64,000 nt of DNA, from assembly GCF_003352465.1 (NCBI RefSeq), contig NZ_CP031153.1, positions 4,488,001-4,552,000 on the forward strand. The letters run 5' to 3'. The DNA is from Kordia sp. SMS9 (GTDB lineage Bacteria > Bacteroidota > Bacteroidia > Flavobacteriales > Flavobacteriaceae). Of this stretch, positions 26,175-35,317 are shown in pieces. The position numbers were made by a program, and so were the translations under genes. The first letter of the stretch is position 1. The number at the start of each line of letters is the position of its first letter. Below the pieces are notes generated by a model, which saw only the letters and a program-made list of their open reading frames with translations, did no database searches and was not told the origin of the DNA.

Positions 26175-27230
26175 ATGAATAAACGTATTTTTGGTATTAA
26201 AGTTTTCGACATACTTGCGCTACTAGGCTTGTATTTAACGCTTTCCATCATATATCATGTAACACTCTGGTTTAACAGACTTCCTAAAAATAGAGATTGG
26301 GCTGATTTGTTTGGATTGAATAGTTGGTTTGATAATGAAGGCTTGCATTACACCGTTATGTTTGTAGCTACGTGTATTGTGTGGTTTTTTATCTTTAAAC
26401 TTTTCGGACATTGGAAATTATGGCAGCGTTTGTTATTGCACATCCTTGGAATTCCTTTTTTTCTCTTCTGTTCGTGGAAAGTGTTCTATTTCATTTGTGA
26501 AACTTATGGATATTGGCACATGGGTGGCACTGGACAGGTTTGGGATATTTACATTCCATTACTCATTTATTTGATTCAATTTTCCATAATGCACGCGTAT
26601 GAATATTATATAAAGAATCAACAAAAGATGCGCTATCAAGTAGAATTGAAAAATACCGCATTAAAAAGTGAATTGAGCGCGATAAAAGCACAATTGAATC
26701 CGCATTTTTTATACAATGTTTTCAATACTATCAACGCCAGTGTTCCCAAAGAAATGGAAGATACACGCGAAATGATTGCCGAATTGTCTGATTTGTTTCG
26801 CTATCAACTCAAAGCGAGTCGTGAAGATTTGGTAACACTCGAAGAAGAACTTGATTTTGTAAAAAAATACCTAAAACTAGAACAGCGACGTTTTGAAGAT
26901 CGACTTGAAATTAATATCAATGTTCCTAATACGTTGCTTTCGCGAAAAATTCCGCCGATGTTACTACAACCGTTGGTAGAAAACTCGGTAAAGCACGGAA
27001 TTTCACCGTTGGTACAAGGTGGAGAAGTTACCATTGCCATTAAAGAACAAGGTAATAAATTGATTTTTGAAATCAACGATACTGGCGTTGGTGTAAAAGA
27101 TAAAGAGCGTATTTTTGATATAGGTGTCGGAATCAGCAACACACAAAAACGTTTGCAAAAAATGTACAATTCTACCTTGCAATTCTCTGATAATCTGCCA
27201 TCTGGATTAAAAGTGTATTTTGAACTATAA
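26175..27230 (+). CDS. LytS/YehU-type sensor histidine kinase
   Basis: This is a 351-residue protein from the ATG at 26175. Four hydrophobic segments lie in the first 150 residues (IFGIKVFDILALLGLYLTLS, YTVMFVATCIVWFFIF, LLHILGIPFFLFCSWKVF, YIPLLIYLIQFSIMHAY). A short coiled coil leads into the His_kinase domain, with the phosphoacceptor His in QLNPHFLYNVFNTINA near residue 176. The ATP-binding domain has the N box LLQPLVENSVKHGI (about 262) and G boxes (DTGVGVKDKERIFDIGVGISNTQKR). It pairs with the LytTR regulator 9 bases downstream. Confidence 0.93.
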   Translation: MNKRIFGIKVFDILALLGLYLTLSIIYHVTLWFNRLPKNRDWADLFGLNSWFDNEGLHYTVMFVATCIVWFFIFKLFGHWKLWQRLLLHILGIPFFLFCSWKVFYFICETYGYWHMGGTGQVWDIYIPLLIYLIQFSIMHAYEYYIKNQQKMRYQVELKNTALKSELSAIKAQLNPHFLYNVFNTINASVPKEMEDTREMIAELSDLFRYQLKASREDLVTLEEELDFVKKYLKLEQRRFEDRLEININVPNTLLSRKIPPMLLQPLVENSVKHGISPLVQGGEVTIAIKEQGNKLIFEINDTGVGVKDKERIFDIGVGISNTQKRLQKMYNSTLQFSDNLPSGLKVYFEL

Positions 27231-27239
27231 TAAAATTAC

Positions 27240-27965
27240 ATGAAAAAGGTAATCATTGTGGATGATGAGAAATCTGGAAGAACGCTCATCAAAGAGTATT
27301 TGGAGCATCATAAAGAATTGATTTTGGTCGGTGAAGCCAATAATGGTGTCGATGCGATTAAAATCATCAATAAATTTCAACCCGATTTGGTGTTTATGGA
27401 CATTCAAATGCCAGGTTTGACTGGTTTTGATGTGTTGGAGCATTTACATGAATTGCCAACCATTATTTTTAGTACTGCGTATGATAAATATGCACTAAAA
27501 GCCTTTGAAGTACACGCGGTCGACTATTTGTTAAAACCGTACACCAAAGAACGTTTTGACAAAGCTGTGAGCAAACTCAAAGACAATTCTCCAAGTCAGA
27601 TTGCGCCTTTGGCAAACGAACATATTTTATCCAAACCCAACTTTCCCGATCGGATTATTGTAGAAAAAGGTACAAAATACGTAACGCTTGCTACCGAAGA
27701 CATTATGTACATTGAAGCGTATGGCAGTTATTCTAAAATCTTTGATTCGGATGCAGGTTATCTCAGCAATCGCGGGATTTCACAATTGGAAGAAAAGCTC
27801 AATCCCAAACAATTTATGCGCATTCACCGCAGTATTATTGTGAGTTTAACGGCGATAAAAGAAGTGTCTAAATACGGAAAAAGCTATATTTTAATTCTCA
27901 AAAACAACGAAAAACTAAAAGTAAGTCGTAGTTATGCCAATAAGATTAAGGAGCTTATTTTGTAG
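27240..27965 (+). CDS. LytTR-family response regulator
   Basis: This is a 241-residue protein. The receiver domain (1-120) has the acidic pair DDEK, the phosphoacceptor Asp54 in VFMDIQMPG, Thr/Ser and Lys in IIFSTAYDKYALKAF and LLKPYTKERFDKA. The LytTR DNA-binding domain spans about 140-241 (RIIVEKGTKYVTLATEDIMYIEA, FMRIHRSIIVSLTAIKEV). It is the partner of the LytS-type kinase directly upstream. Likely targets are its own operon and perhaps the divergent receptor gene, where a 21-base direct repeat is seen. Confidence 0.95.
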   Translation: MKKVIIVDDEKSGRTLIKEYLEHHKELILVGEANNGVDAIKIINKFQPDLVFMDIQMPGLTGFDVLEHLHELPTIIFSTAYDKYALKAFEVHAVDYLLKPYTKERFDKAVSKLKDNSPSQIAPLANEHILSKPNFPDRIIVEKGTKYVTLATEDIMYIEAYGSYSKIFDSDAGYLSNRGISQLEEKLNPKQFMRIHRSIIVSLTAIKEVSKYGKSYILILKNNEKLKVSRSYANKIKELIL

Positions 27966-28036
27966 ACAAATTTTATGTTTTTATAAATTGTTGTAAAATA
28001 TCAATTAGTCTTAAAAAAAGATATAAGCTTCATTAT

Positions 28037-28633
28037 TTAGTTATTTTCCCATTCTCTAATTGTTTTTTTGAGAACCCAATTATCATTAATATTTTCATAT
28101 ACCCTTACAAATCCTTTATTCTTTTTCGACGTAGGCATTGAAAAAAATCTGATCATTAAAAATTTTCCATTTTTAGATAGTAGCGGAAGCCCAAATTCTT
28201 GTATTCCACCAATCTTTTTATTGTATAATTTATCGTAATCAAATTCTTTTTCTTTGATGAAATCACTTTCAATTTTTGCTATGAAATTAACTATTTTTTT
28301 ACGTTTTATAAATTTAAATTCCTTGAAAATTCCCTTTTTTAAAAGTTTAATCTTAGCATTTCTTTTTATTTGGTCTTTATAGTAATCTATATCTTCTTTT
28401 TTAAAATATGGAGCTAGTGGCTCGAAATTTTCATCATTAAAATAAAACTTTGCTGGTATCTGTAAAGCAGAGTTGAATCCGTTAACTAATTTTAATTTTT
28501 TGTCTAGTATTGAATTGTCACCTGAAACTACTTCCAGTAGGATATTATTGATAAGTAACTCATCATTTTTCTGTTTTTTTTGAAATGATGTTAGTAAAAT
28601 AAAACTAAACAATATGAACAAAGGTTTTTTCAT
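28037..28633 (-). CDS. exported hypothetical protein
   Basis: This is a 198-residue protein. The N-terminus MKKPLFILFSFILLTSFQKK is a signal-like sequence without a clear lipobox. The mature protein is lysine-rich and has a central helical part (KEDIDYYKDQIKRNAKIKLLKKG) and a beta-rich C-terminus (FLMIRFFSMPTSKKNKGFVRVYENIND). I do not recognise the family. It stands alone between the LytTR gene and a repeat-containing gap. Confidence 0.65.
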   Translation of the reverse strand: MKKPLFILFSFILLTSFQKKQKNDELLINNILLEVVSGDNSILDKKLKLVNGFNSALQIPAKFYFNDENFEPLAPYFKKEDIDYYKDQIKRNAKIKLLKKGIFKEFKFIKRKKIVNFIAKIESDFIKEKEFDYDKLYNKKIGGIQEFGLPLLSKNGKFLMIRFFSMPTSKKNKGFVRVYENINDNWVLKKTIREWENN

Positions 28634-29022
28634 AATAAATTTTAATAAAGTTCTACGGATATAAAATCAAAACTACAATAATTTACTTAAAATTATTCTC
28701 TATTTAAGATGTTATTTATTAAGAAAAGTATCACTTTTTAAACTTAATAATTACTGTTCTGTCTGTAATTGAAAAGTTTGATTTTAGAAATTTTACCTTT
28801 TAGGTTGTAAATCCGATTCTATTCTACAGGATAAAAATCAACACTTTCAGAGTTTTTTAAGTCATTCTGCTTTTGTTATTTAGTTTTTATGGTTAAAAAG
28901 ATTATTCATTCTAAAAATCTAAAAGCAAAGCAAACTCAAAAGCGAAGCAAGTCTAAAATCTAGTAGCAAAGAGCGATCTAGATTCTAACAGCGTCAGCGG
29001 TCTAAAAACTCATCCAACATTA
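28634..29022. other. gap with inverted copy of the recG-downstream repeat
   Basis: The first 290 bases are AT-rich without recognisable features. At 28953-29006 the words GAGCGATCTAGATTCTA and CAGCGGTCTAA match, in inverse orientation, the block at 8519-8577. The pheT promoter follows. Confidence 0.55.
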
Positions 29023-29053
29023 TTTGCCAACTCTAAGCATTATCTTATCTTTG
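29023..29053 (+). promoter_or_regulatory. promoter of pheT
   Basis: TTTG (29023-29026), a 19-base spacer and TATCTTTG (29046-29053) match the Bacteroidetes consensus without a mismatch, 24 bases before the ATG. Confidence 0.85.
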
Positions 29054-29076
29054 CGGACTATTCAATACTAGAACTA

Positions 29077-31509
29077 ATGAAAATATCTTACAATTGGGTA
29101 AAGCAATTTATTCAACTTGATTGGGATGCTGATAAAACAGGGGAACTCTTGACCGACTTAGGTTTAGAGGTGGAAGGCATCGAAAAATATGAATCTGTAC
29201 CAGGTGGATTGGAAGGCATCGTAATTGGTCATGTTTTGACCTGCGTACAACATCCAAATGCAGATCGCTTGAAAGTTACTACAGTTGATTTGGGCGACGG
29301 CGAAGCTGTACAAATTGTCTGTGGAGCGCCTAATGTAGCAGTTGGACAAAAAGTGCCTGTAGCAACAGTTGGTACGACTTTATATGATGCTGAAGGCAAA
29401 GGATTTAAAATCAAAAAGGGAAAAATTCGTGGCGAAGTTTCTAACGGAATGATTTGCGCTGAAGATGAACTCGGTTTGGGTGAAAGTCACGACGGAATTA
29501 TGGTGTTGGATGAAGAATTAACGCCTGGAACACCAGCAAACGAAGTGTTTGATATTGAAAATGATGCGGTTTTTGAAATTGGATTAACACCAAACAGAGC
29601 CGATGCAATGAGTCATCACGGAGTGGCAAGAGATTTAAAAGCTGGATTGCTTCAAAAAGATATCAAATTAGAACTCATTACACCTTCTACCAGTAGTTTT
29701 CGCGTGGATAACAGAACGTTAAAAGTAGATGTTGATGTGATAGATAAATCTTTAGCACCGCGGTATTGTGGGGTTACGATTTCTGGAGTGCAGGTAAAAC
29801 CGTCGCCAGAATGGTTGCAACATCGTTTGAAAGCCATTGGTTTAACACCAAAAAATAATATTGTAGATGTAACGAATTATGTGTTGCACGAGCTAGGGCA
29901 ACCATTACACGCGTTTGACGCGAATTATATTTCGGGCAATAAAATCATTGTAAAAACGTTGGAAACAGGCACTAAATTTGTCACGTTAGATGAAGTTGAG
30001 CGTGAATTGCATGAAGATGATTTAATGATTTGTGATGCAGAAAAACCATTGTGTATTGCAGGTGTTTTTGGCGGATTAAAATCTGGCGTGACCGAAAATA
30101 CGACCAATATTTTCTTAGAAAGTGCTTATTTTAGCCCAGTTTCTGTGCGTAAAACAGCAAAACGTCACGGATTGAATACCGATGCATCGTTCCGTTTTGA
30201 ACGCGGAATTGATCCAAATATTACGGAATATGCACTGAAACGTGCTGCTTTGTTAATTCAAGAATTGGCTGGCGGTGAAATTACCAGTGATGTTTCCGAC
30301 AGTTATCCAACAAAAATTGAAGACTTTCAAGTGCGTGTGTCTTTCGATAATATTACGAAGTTAATCGGAGAAGAATTACCGCGTGAAACGATCAAAAATA
30401 TTTTATCCTCTTTAGAGATTAAAATCAATTCGGTGACTGATGGCGGTTTAGGCTTGACCATTCCTGCTTTTAGAGTAGATGTGCAACGTGAAGCAGATGT
30501 CATTGAAGAAATTTTACGTGTTTACGGTTATAATAATATCAAGTTTGATGAAAAATGGCATACGTCCATTTCCAATACATCACGATTTGAAGATTACAAA
30601 TTGCAAAATATAATCGCAACGCAATTGGTGTCGCAAGGTTTCTATGAAATTATGTCAAATTCCTTGACCAATACTTCATACATTGAACTTTCGGAGCAGT
30701 TAAAAACGGAGCATAATATTACGATGTTAAATCCTTTGAGTGGCGATTTGTCTGTGATGCGCCAATCGTTATTGTTTTCTGGATTGGAAGCGATTTCACA
30801 CAACATCAACCGAAAAAATAGTGACTTAAAGTTATTCGAATTCGGAAAAACCTATCACGCTTACAGCGAAGAAAATCGTGAAGAACACAAGCATTTATCA
30901 GTATTCATTACTGGAAACGCTACAACGGAAACTTGGACGCAAAGCAAACCTGTTGCAACCGAATTTTTCTATGCGAAAGGAGTTGTAATGGCAATTTTAT
31001 CTCGTTTGGGAATCAATTCGTTGAAAGTTTCGCCAATTAAAAACGATTTATTTTCTGAAGGAATTGTATTGAGTTTGGGAAAAATTAAGTTGGTTGAATT
31101 TGGAATTGTGAAACGAAAAGTTGTGAAGTCTTTCGACATTAAACAACAAGTAATTTTTGCGGATTTCAACTGGGAGAACGTGATTCAAGTCGTGAAAAAT
31201 AGAAAAATCAAGTTTAAAGACATTCCAAAATTCCCGAAAGTTCGAAGAGATTTTGCATTGTTGATTGATGAGAAAACTACCTTTGCAGAAATTCATACGA
31301 TTGCCAAACAAAGCGAACGCAACTTGTTGAAAGAAGTGAATTTGTTTGATGTATACGAAGGAAAGAATCTTCCAGAAGGAAAGAAAAGTTATGCGGTAAG
31401 TTTTACACTGCAAGACGAACATAAAACCTTGACAGACAAGCAGATTGATAAAATCATGAATAAATTGCAGCAAAGTTTTGAGAAACAATTGGGTGCGGAA
31501 TTACGATAG
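29077..31509 (+). CDS. pheT: phenylalanine--tRNA ligase beta subunit
   Basis: This is 810 residues, the usual length. The N-terminal part is followed by a tRNA-binding OB domain (about 40-155, GIVIGHVLTCVQHPNADRLK), a B3/4 editing domain (about 215-385, NIVDVTNYVLHELGQPLHAFD), a B5 domain (about 405-475, with DVIEEILRVYGYNNI after it), the catalytic-like core, and a C-terminal anticodon-binding FDX-ACB domain (about 715-809, FPKVRRDFALLID). It forms the alpha2-beta2 synthetase with PheS, whose gene is not in this window; the unlinked arrangement is usual in this group. It has its own consensus promoter. Confidence 0.97.
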   Translation: MKISYNWVKQFIQLDWDADKTGELLTDLGLEVEGIEKYESVPGGLEGIVIGHVLTCVQHPNADRLKVTTVDLGDGEAVQIVCGAPNVAVGQKVPVATVGTTLYDAEGKGFKIKKGKIRGEVSNGMICAEDELGLGESHDGIMVLDEELTPGTPANEVFDIENDAVFEIGLTPNRADAMSHHGVARDLKAGLLQKDIKLELITPSTSSFRVDNRTLKVDVDVIDKSLAPRYCGVTISGVQVKPSPEWLQHRLKAIGLTPKNNIVDVTNYVLHELGQPLHAFDANYISGNKIIVKTLETGTKFVTLDEVERELHEDDLMICDAEKPLCIAGVFGGLKSGVTENTTNIFLESAYFSPVSVRKTAKRHGLNTDASFRFERGIDPNITEYALKRAALLIQELAGGEITSDVSDSYPTKIEDFQVRVSFDNITKLIGEELPRETIKNILSSLEIKINSVTDGGLGLTIPAFRVDVQREADVIEEILRVYGYNNIKFDEKWHTSISNTSRFEDYKLQNIIATQLVSQGFYEIMSNSLTNTSYIELSEQLKTEHNITMLNPLSGDLSVMRQSLLFSGLEAISHNINRKNSDLKLFEFGKTYHAYSEENREEHKHLSVFITGNATTETWTQSKPVATEFFYAKGVVMAILSRLGINSLKVSPIKNDLFSEGIVLSLGKIKLVEFGIVKRKVVKSFDIKQQVIFADFNWENVIQVVKNRKIKFKDIPKFPKVRRDFALLIDEKTTFAEIHTIAKQSERNLLKEVNLFDVYEGKNLPEGKKSYAVSFTLQDEHKTLTDKQIDKIMNKLQQSFEKQLGAELR

Positions 31510-31514
31510 TATTT

Positions 31515-31723
31515 ACACTTCGACTTCGCCCAGTGTACGTAAATTTATATACCATAGGAACGCTTTTTACTTTTGTGAGGAGCGTTTTTTTTTATTTGAT
31601 TGAAAGATTAAAGATTAAAAAACTTCAACGCTTCATTGCGAACAAAGTGAAGCAATTTGCTTCAAAGAAAATAATGCATTTCATTAGAAACAGATTACCA
31701 CGTCGTAGACTCCTCGTAATGAC
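31515..31723. repeat. CAGTGT-type word and facing GTCATTGCGAGG-type pair after pheT
   Basis: At 31515-31538 is a cACTTCGACTTCGCCCAGTGT word, also seen near 9422, 51583 and 58608. At 31634-31723 CATTGCGAacaaagtGAAGCAAT faces AGAAACAGATTacc...CTCGTAATGAC. A hairpin-like AGGAACGCTTTT/AGGAGCGTTTTTTTT at 31557-31595 could act as the pheT terminator. A 72-codon frame here is not believed to be a gene. Confidence 0.6.
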
Positions 31724-31794
31724 ATATCTATTGCTACATTTTAAAATATAAAATTGATACATTATTACATTAAAGAAATTGTTGCATCAAACAA

Positions 31795-32325
31795 TCACCC
31801 TTTGTATTTCGGGTACAAAACCTCCGTCACCAACTCAAACGTGAGTTCTTTGGTTTTTCCATTGACTTCGTAACGTAAAATCATTTCGCCCCAAAAATCG
31901 CCATCGGTAAAACTGCAAATTACCCATTTGTGATTGATGACTTTTACTTTGTCTACAGACATGAATTTTCCGCCTGTACCATCAAACGGAACTAAAGGAT
32001 TGTTTGCTGAAGCTGAATTTTGATCGTAAATCGCATCCGTAATAATTTGAGAAAGATTTTCTGTATCAATAGCTGTTCCTTCAAAATATTCCAAGGCTTC
32101 ACCATTACTTTCGAGTGAAAAGTAGCGCAAATCTGAATTTTCATTAAATAGTACATCTGCTGAATCTTTATACGCCGTTACTTCTTTCTTTAAAGTTTCA
32201 ATTTTTCCACGCAAATCTTCAATTTTAGTCGTTTGCAATTCGTATTGTTTGTTAGAACTCACATACAAATACATGACTAATAAGACTAAAAAAATGATGG
32301 TATATAATAAGATTCTCTTTTTCAT
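31795..32325 (-). CDS. membrane-anchored protein with coiled coil, unknown function
   Basis: This is a 176-residue protein. One membrane segment near the N-terminus (RILLYTIIFLVLLVMYLYV) is followed by a coiled coil (about residues 30-65, TTKIEDLRGKIETLKKEVTAYKDSAD). The C-terminal globular part has YEVNGKTKELTFELVTEVLYPKY. It is likely an inner-membrane protein with a periplasmic domain. It lies 15 bases downstream of the MBL hydrolase gene on the same strand, so the two are co-transcribed. I do not recognise the family. Confidence 0.72.
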   Translation of the reverse strand: MKKRILLYTIIFLVLLVMYLYVSSNKQYELQTTKIEDLRGKIETLKKEVTAYKDSADVLFNENSDLRYFSLESNGEALEYFEGTAIDTENLSQIITDAIYDQNSASANNPLVPFDGTGGKFMSVDKVKVINHKWVICSFTDGDFWGEMILRYEVNGKTKELTFELVTEVLYPKYKG

Positions 32326-32340
32326 TGCAATGCTAATTTT

Positions 32341-33105
32341 TTAAATAGTAATCGTTAGGGTATCATACGCCAAAAATACGTTTTCTGGCAATTCTTTGGA
32401 AACTTCTGCATGAAAACCTAACAAATGACTAATGTGTGTTAAATAGGCACGTTCTGGCTGAATTTCTGCAATAAACGCCAACGCTTCTTCCAATGAAAAA
32501 TGTGAAATATGTTCCTGAATTCGCAACGCATTGACAACCAGCACTTTTAACCCTTTTAGTTTTTCTTTTTCTGCTTGTTCAATGGTTTTAACGTCGGTCA
32601 AATACGCAAAATTATTAAAACGATACCCAAATACTTGAACTTTATGATGTAGTACATCAATTGGAGTTACGGTTACACCTTCCAATTGAAACGAATGATT
32701 GTTTTTTACTTCATTTTGAATAACGACTGGCGCACCAGGATATCTATTTTCAGTGGCAAAAATATAATCAAAACGACGTTCAAGTTCGCCATAAACACGT
32801 TTGTGGGCGTAGGTATGCACATCGCCTTGGCGGAAATAAAACGGTCTAATATCATCTAATCCTGCGGTATGATCGGCATGTTCATGTGTAAATAAAATTC
32901 CGTCAATTTGAGTACATTTGGCACGCAACATTTGCTGGCGGAAATCGGGACCACAATCAATGACATACGTGGCATTTTCCCAAGAAATCAAAATAGAAAC
33001 CCGCAAACGTTTATCACGCGGATCATCACTCAAACATACAGGATGTGTACTTCCTATAATTGGAATCCCTAGTGAAGTTCCTGTACCTAAAAAAGTTACA
33101 TGCAT
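32341..33105 (-). CDS. MBL-fold metallohydrolase (PhnP-like phosphodiesterase family)
   Basis: This is a 254-residue protein. The MBL motif FTHEHADHTAGLDDIRPF near residue 74 supplies the HxHxDH zinc ligands; others are Asp in YLTDVKT and His in YLTHISHLLGFH. The start TFLGTGTSLGIPIIGS and the DPRDKRLR loop are typical of PhnP-like cyclic phosphodiesterases and related tRNase-Z-like enzymes. It is cytoplasmic. The physiological substrate is uncertain. It starts the two-gene unit with the coiled-coil membrane protein. Confidence 0.92.
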   Translation of the reverse strand: MHVTFLGTGTSLGIPIIGSTHPVCLSDDPRDKRLRVSILISWENATYVIDCGPDFRQQMLRAKCTQIDGILFTHEHADHTAGLDDIRPFYFRQGDVHTYAHKRVYGELERRFDYIFATENRYPGAPVVIQNEVKNNHSFQLEGVTVTPIDVLHHKVQVFGYRFNNFAYLTDVKTIEQAEKEKLKGLKVLVVNALRIQEHISHFSLEEALAFIAEIQPERAYLTHISHLLGFHAEVSKELPENVFLAYDTLTITI

Positions 33106-33271
33106 AGTTATGATGATAAATTGTTAAGAATTAGACTGTTTAACATCTATATCAGTGTGTTTAAACGATAATTCTTCAAATTTAACTGATTATTTAACAA
33201 AAAACCTCAAATATATGGTTCAAAAAAAATAATGAATGTTTATTTTTGTGTGAAACAAATTTTATTCTCAC

Positions 33272-34735
33272 ATGGCTATTGTCTACAAAGGAGATAAGGT
33301 AATGGAAAATGTACCTTCTATCAAAGCGAAAGCATTACGAATTAACTTAAACAGTCAAATTTACGGAACATTCGCAGAAATTGGTGCCGGACAAGAAACG
33401 GTGCGCCATTTCTTTCGATCTGGTGGAGCTTCAGGGACAATTGCAAAAGCCATGAGTGCGTACGATAAGGATTTTAGTGATGCAATTTATGGTGTTGAAA
33501 ACGATCGTCGTTATGTAACAGAAGCCCGGTTAAAGAAGATGTTATCGCACGAAATGTCGTTGATAGAAGCACGTATTACGCGTGAAAAACATCCTGACAA
33601 AATGTACTTTAGCTTTGCAAATACGGTAGCTACGATTGATTTTGCTAAAAAATATAAAGGCCACGGTTGGGTTGGAATTAAATATCAAATTGATCCATCG
33701 CAAGACTATAATGAAATAGTTTTGCATGTTCGCTTTCAAGAAAATGATGCCAAGTTGCAACAGGAAACACTTGGTACCATGGGCGTTAATTTGATTCACG
33801 GTGCTTTTTACATGCATGACAAACCTAAGCAATTATTAAAGAGTTTATACGATCATATTGATAAAGACAAAATTGAAATTGATACCATTAACTTTTCAGG
33901 ACCACAGTTTGACGAAGTAGACAACCGATTGATGAGTTTACAACTGCTCAAAAATGGCATGACAGAAGCCGTAATTTTTGGCCCTGACGGAAATAATATT
34001 TTGCCTGCACGTTTGTTGTACAAAAAGAACATTTTGGCACTTCGCGGAAGTTTTAGACCTGTAACAAAGGTGAATATGGACATGTTTCAAAAATCGTATG
34101 ATATTTTTATTCGTGAAAATAAAGTAGAAGTAGAAAAAACAGTGGTATTGTTCGAAATTACGCTTTCTAATTTACGTGCCGAAGGTGAAATTGACGAACA
34201 AGATTTTATGGACAGAGCGCAATTACTCGGTTCGCTTGGACAAACGGTGATGATTTCTAACTTTAAAGAATACTATCGTTTGGTAGAATACTTCTCTAAC
34301 TATACCAAAGAACGTATGGCGTTGACTATGGGCGTTAACAACTTGGTGGATATTTTTGATGAGAAATACTATCGCCATGTCAGCGGTGGAATTTTAGAAG
34401 CGTTTGGAAAATTATTCTATAGAGACTTAAAAGTGTACTTGTATCCAATGAAACGCAAGGAAACGGGCGAATTGGTAAACAGCAACAACTTAAAAGTACA
34501 TCCACGTATGAAAGAATTGTACAAATTCTTTAAATACAACGGAAAAGTGGTGGATATTTTTGACTTCGACAATAACATTCTAGATATTTTCTCTCGAAAA
34601 GTATTAAAAATGATTGCTGACAATGAAGATGGTTGGGAAGAAATGCTACCCGATGGTGTTGCCGAAATCATTAAAGAAAAAAACTTATTCGGCTATTTAC
34701 TAGAAAGTGAAAACGAATTGATCGGAAATAAGTAA
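33272..34735 (+). CDS. conserved protein of unknown function, 487 residues
   Basis: I recognise this as a well-conserved protein of Bacteroidetes but cannot name a characterised family. It is soluble, with no signal peptide, no membrane segment and no beta-barrel pattern. Conserved-looking stretches are INLNSQIYGTFAEIGAGQE near the start, FFRSGGASGTIAKAMSAYDKD, FANTVATIDFAKKYKGHGWVG, KNILALRGSFRPVTKVNMDM and LTMGVNNLVDIFDEKYYRHV. The glycine-rich AEIGAGQE and GGASGT segments could bind a nucleotide or cofactor, but this is a guess. TATTTTTG at 33241 may be its -7 element. A strong terminator follows. Confidence 0.85.
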   Translation: MAIVYKGDKVMENVPSIKAKALRINLNSQIYGTFAEIGAGQETVRHFFRSGGASGTIAKAMSAYDKDFSDAIYGVENDRRYVTEARLKKMLSHEMSLIEARITREKHPDKMYFSFANTVATIDFAKKYKGHGWVGIKYQIDPSQDYNEIVLHVRFQENDAKLQQETLGTMGVNLIHGAFYMHDKPKQLLKSLYDHIDKDKIEIDTINFSGPQFDEVDNRLMSLQLLKNGMTEAVIFGPDGNNILPARLLYKKNILALRGSFRPVTKVNMDMFQKSYDIFIRENKVEVEKTVVLFEITLSNLRAEGEIDEQDFMDRAQLLGSLGQTVMISNFKEYYRLVEYFSNYTKERMALTMGVNNLVDIFDEKYYRHVSGGILEAFGKLFYRDLKVYLYPMKRKETGELVNSNNLKVHPRMKELYKFFKYNGKVVDIFDFDNNILDIFSRKVLKMIADNEDGWEEMLPDGVAEIIKEKNLFGYLLESENELIGNK

Positions 34736-34741
34736 TACAAG

Positions 34742-34769
34742 AAAAGCTCCTTTTTTGGGAGCTTTTTTT
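34742..34769 (+). terminator. rho-independent terminator
   Basis: AAAAGCTCC (34742-34750) pairs with GGAGCTTTT (34758-34766) and runs into a T tract. It ends 18 bases before the CIA30 start. Confidence 0.92.
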
Positions 34770-34786
34770 ATGTGAAATATGAAAGA

Positions 34787-35317
34787 ATGAACCAATTTTT
34801 AGTACTACTAACACTACTTATTACTTCCCAAATGATGATACTCTTTAAATTTTCTACAAAAAGCGATCTTTCCAATTGGTATGTTGTCAATGATGGCGTT
34901 ATGGGCGGATTGTCTCAAAGTACTTTTTTGTTGAATGAAGCTGGAAACGGTGAATTTACAGGAAGAATTTCGCTTGAAAATAACGGCGGTTTCTGTTCAG
35001 TTCGTTATGGAATGGAAAAAACAGGTATTACCGGAAAAACTACCGTTGTCATTCACTTGAAAGGTGATGGGAAAACGTATCAATTTCGCCTTAAAGAAAA
35101 TCGCAACGATCGGCATTCATATATTGCAGAATTTAAAACTTCTGGTGAATGGGAAACGATTGAAATTCCCTTAAATAGCTTATATCCAAGCTTCCGCGGT
35201 CGTAAGCTAGACATCGGTAACTTCTCTGCCAATCAACTAGAAGAACTTGGTTTTTTGATTGGAAATAAAAAGGAAGAAAGTTTTCATTTGGAGTTGGAAA
35301 CTATTGCGTTGAAATAA
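34787..35317 (+). CDS. CIA30 family protein
   Basis: This is a 176-residue protein. The ATG at 34787 is chosen over a GTG at 34772 because the latter overlaps the upstream terminator region; the N-terminus MNQFLVLLTLLITSQMMILF is a signal or anchor segment. The CIA30 (complex I intermediate-associated protein 30) domain is clear: SNWYVVNDGVMGGLSQSTF, then NNGGFCSVRYGM and WETIEIPLNSLYPSFRGR. In bacteria the domain is a jelly-roll of unknown ligand, so the eukaryotic complex I role should not be transferred. Confidence 0.88.
   Translation: MNQFLVLLTLLITSQMMILFKFSTKSDLSNWYVVNDGVMGGLSQSTFLLNEAGNGEFTGRISLENNGGFCSVRYGMEKTGITGKTTVVIHLKGDGKTYQFRLKENRNDRHSYIAEFKTSGEWETIEIPLNSLYPSFRGRKLDIGNFSANQLEELGFLIGNKKEESFHLELETIALK

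Noticed and set aside
31533..31751. 72-codon plus-strand frame after pheT
   Set aside because: It lies wholly inside dispersed repeat sequence (a facing GTCATTGCGAGG-type pair) and a terminator-like T run; the translation is an unstructured basic string with no family resemblance.
33272..34735. TonB-dependent receptor
   Set aside because: There is no signal peptide, plug domain or barrel strand pattern; the protein looks soluble and cytoplasmic.
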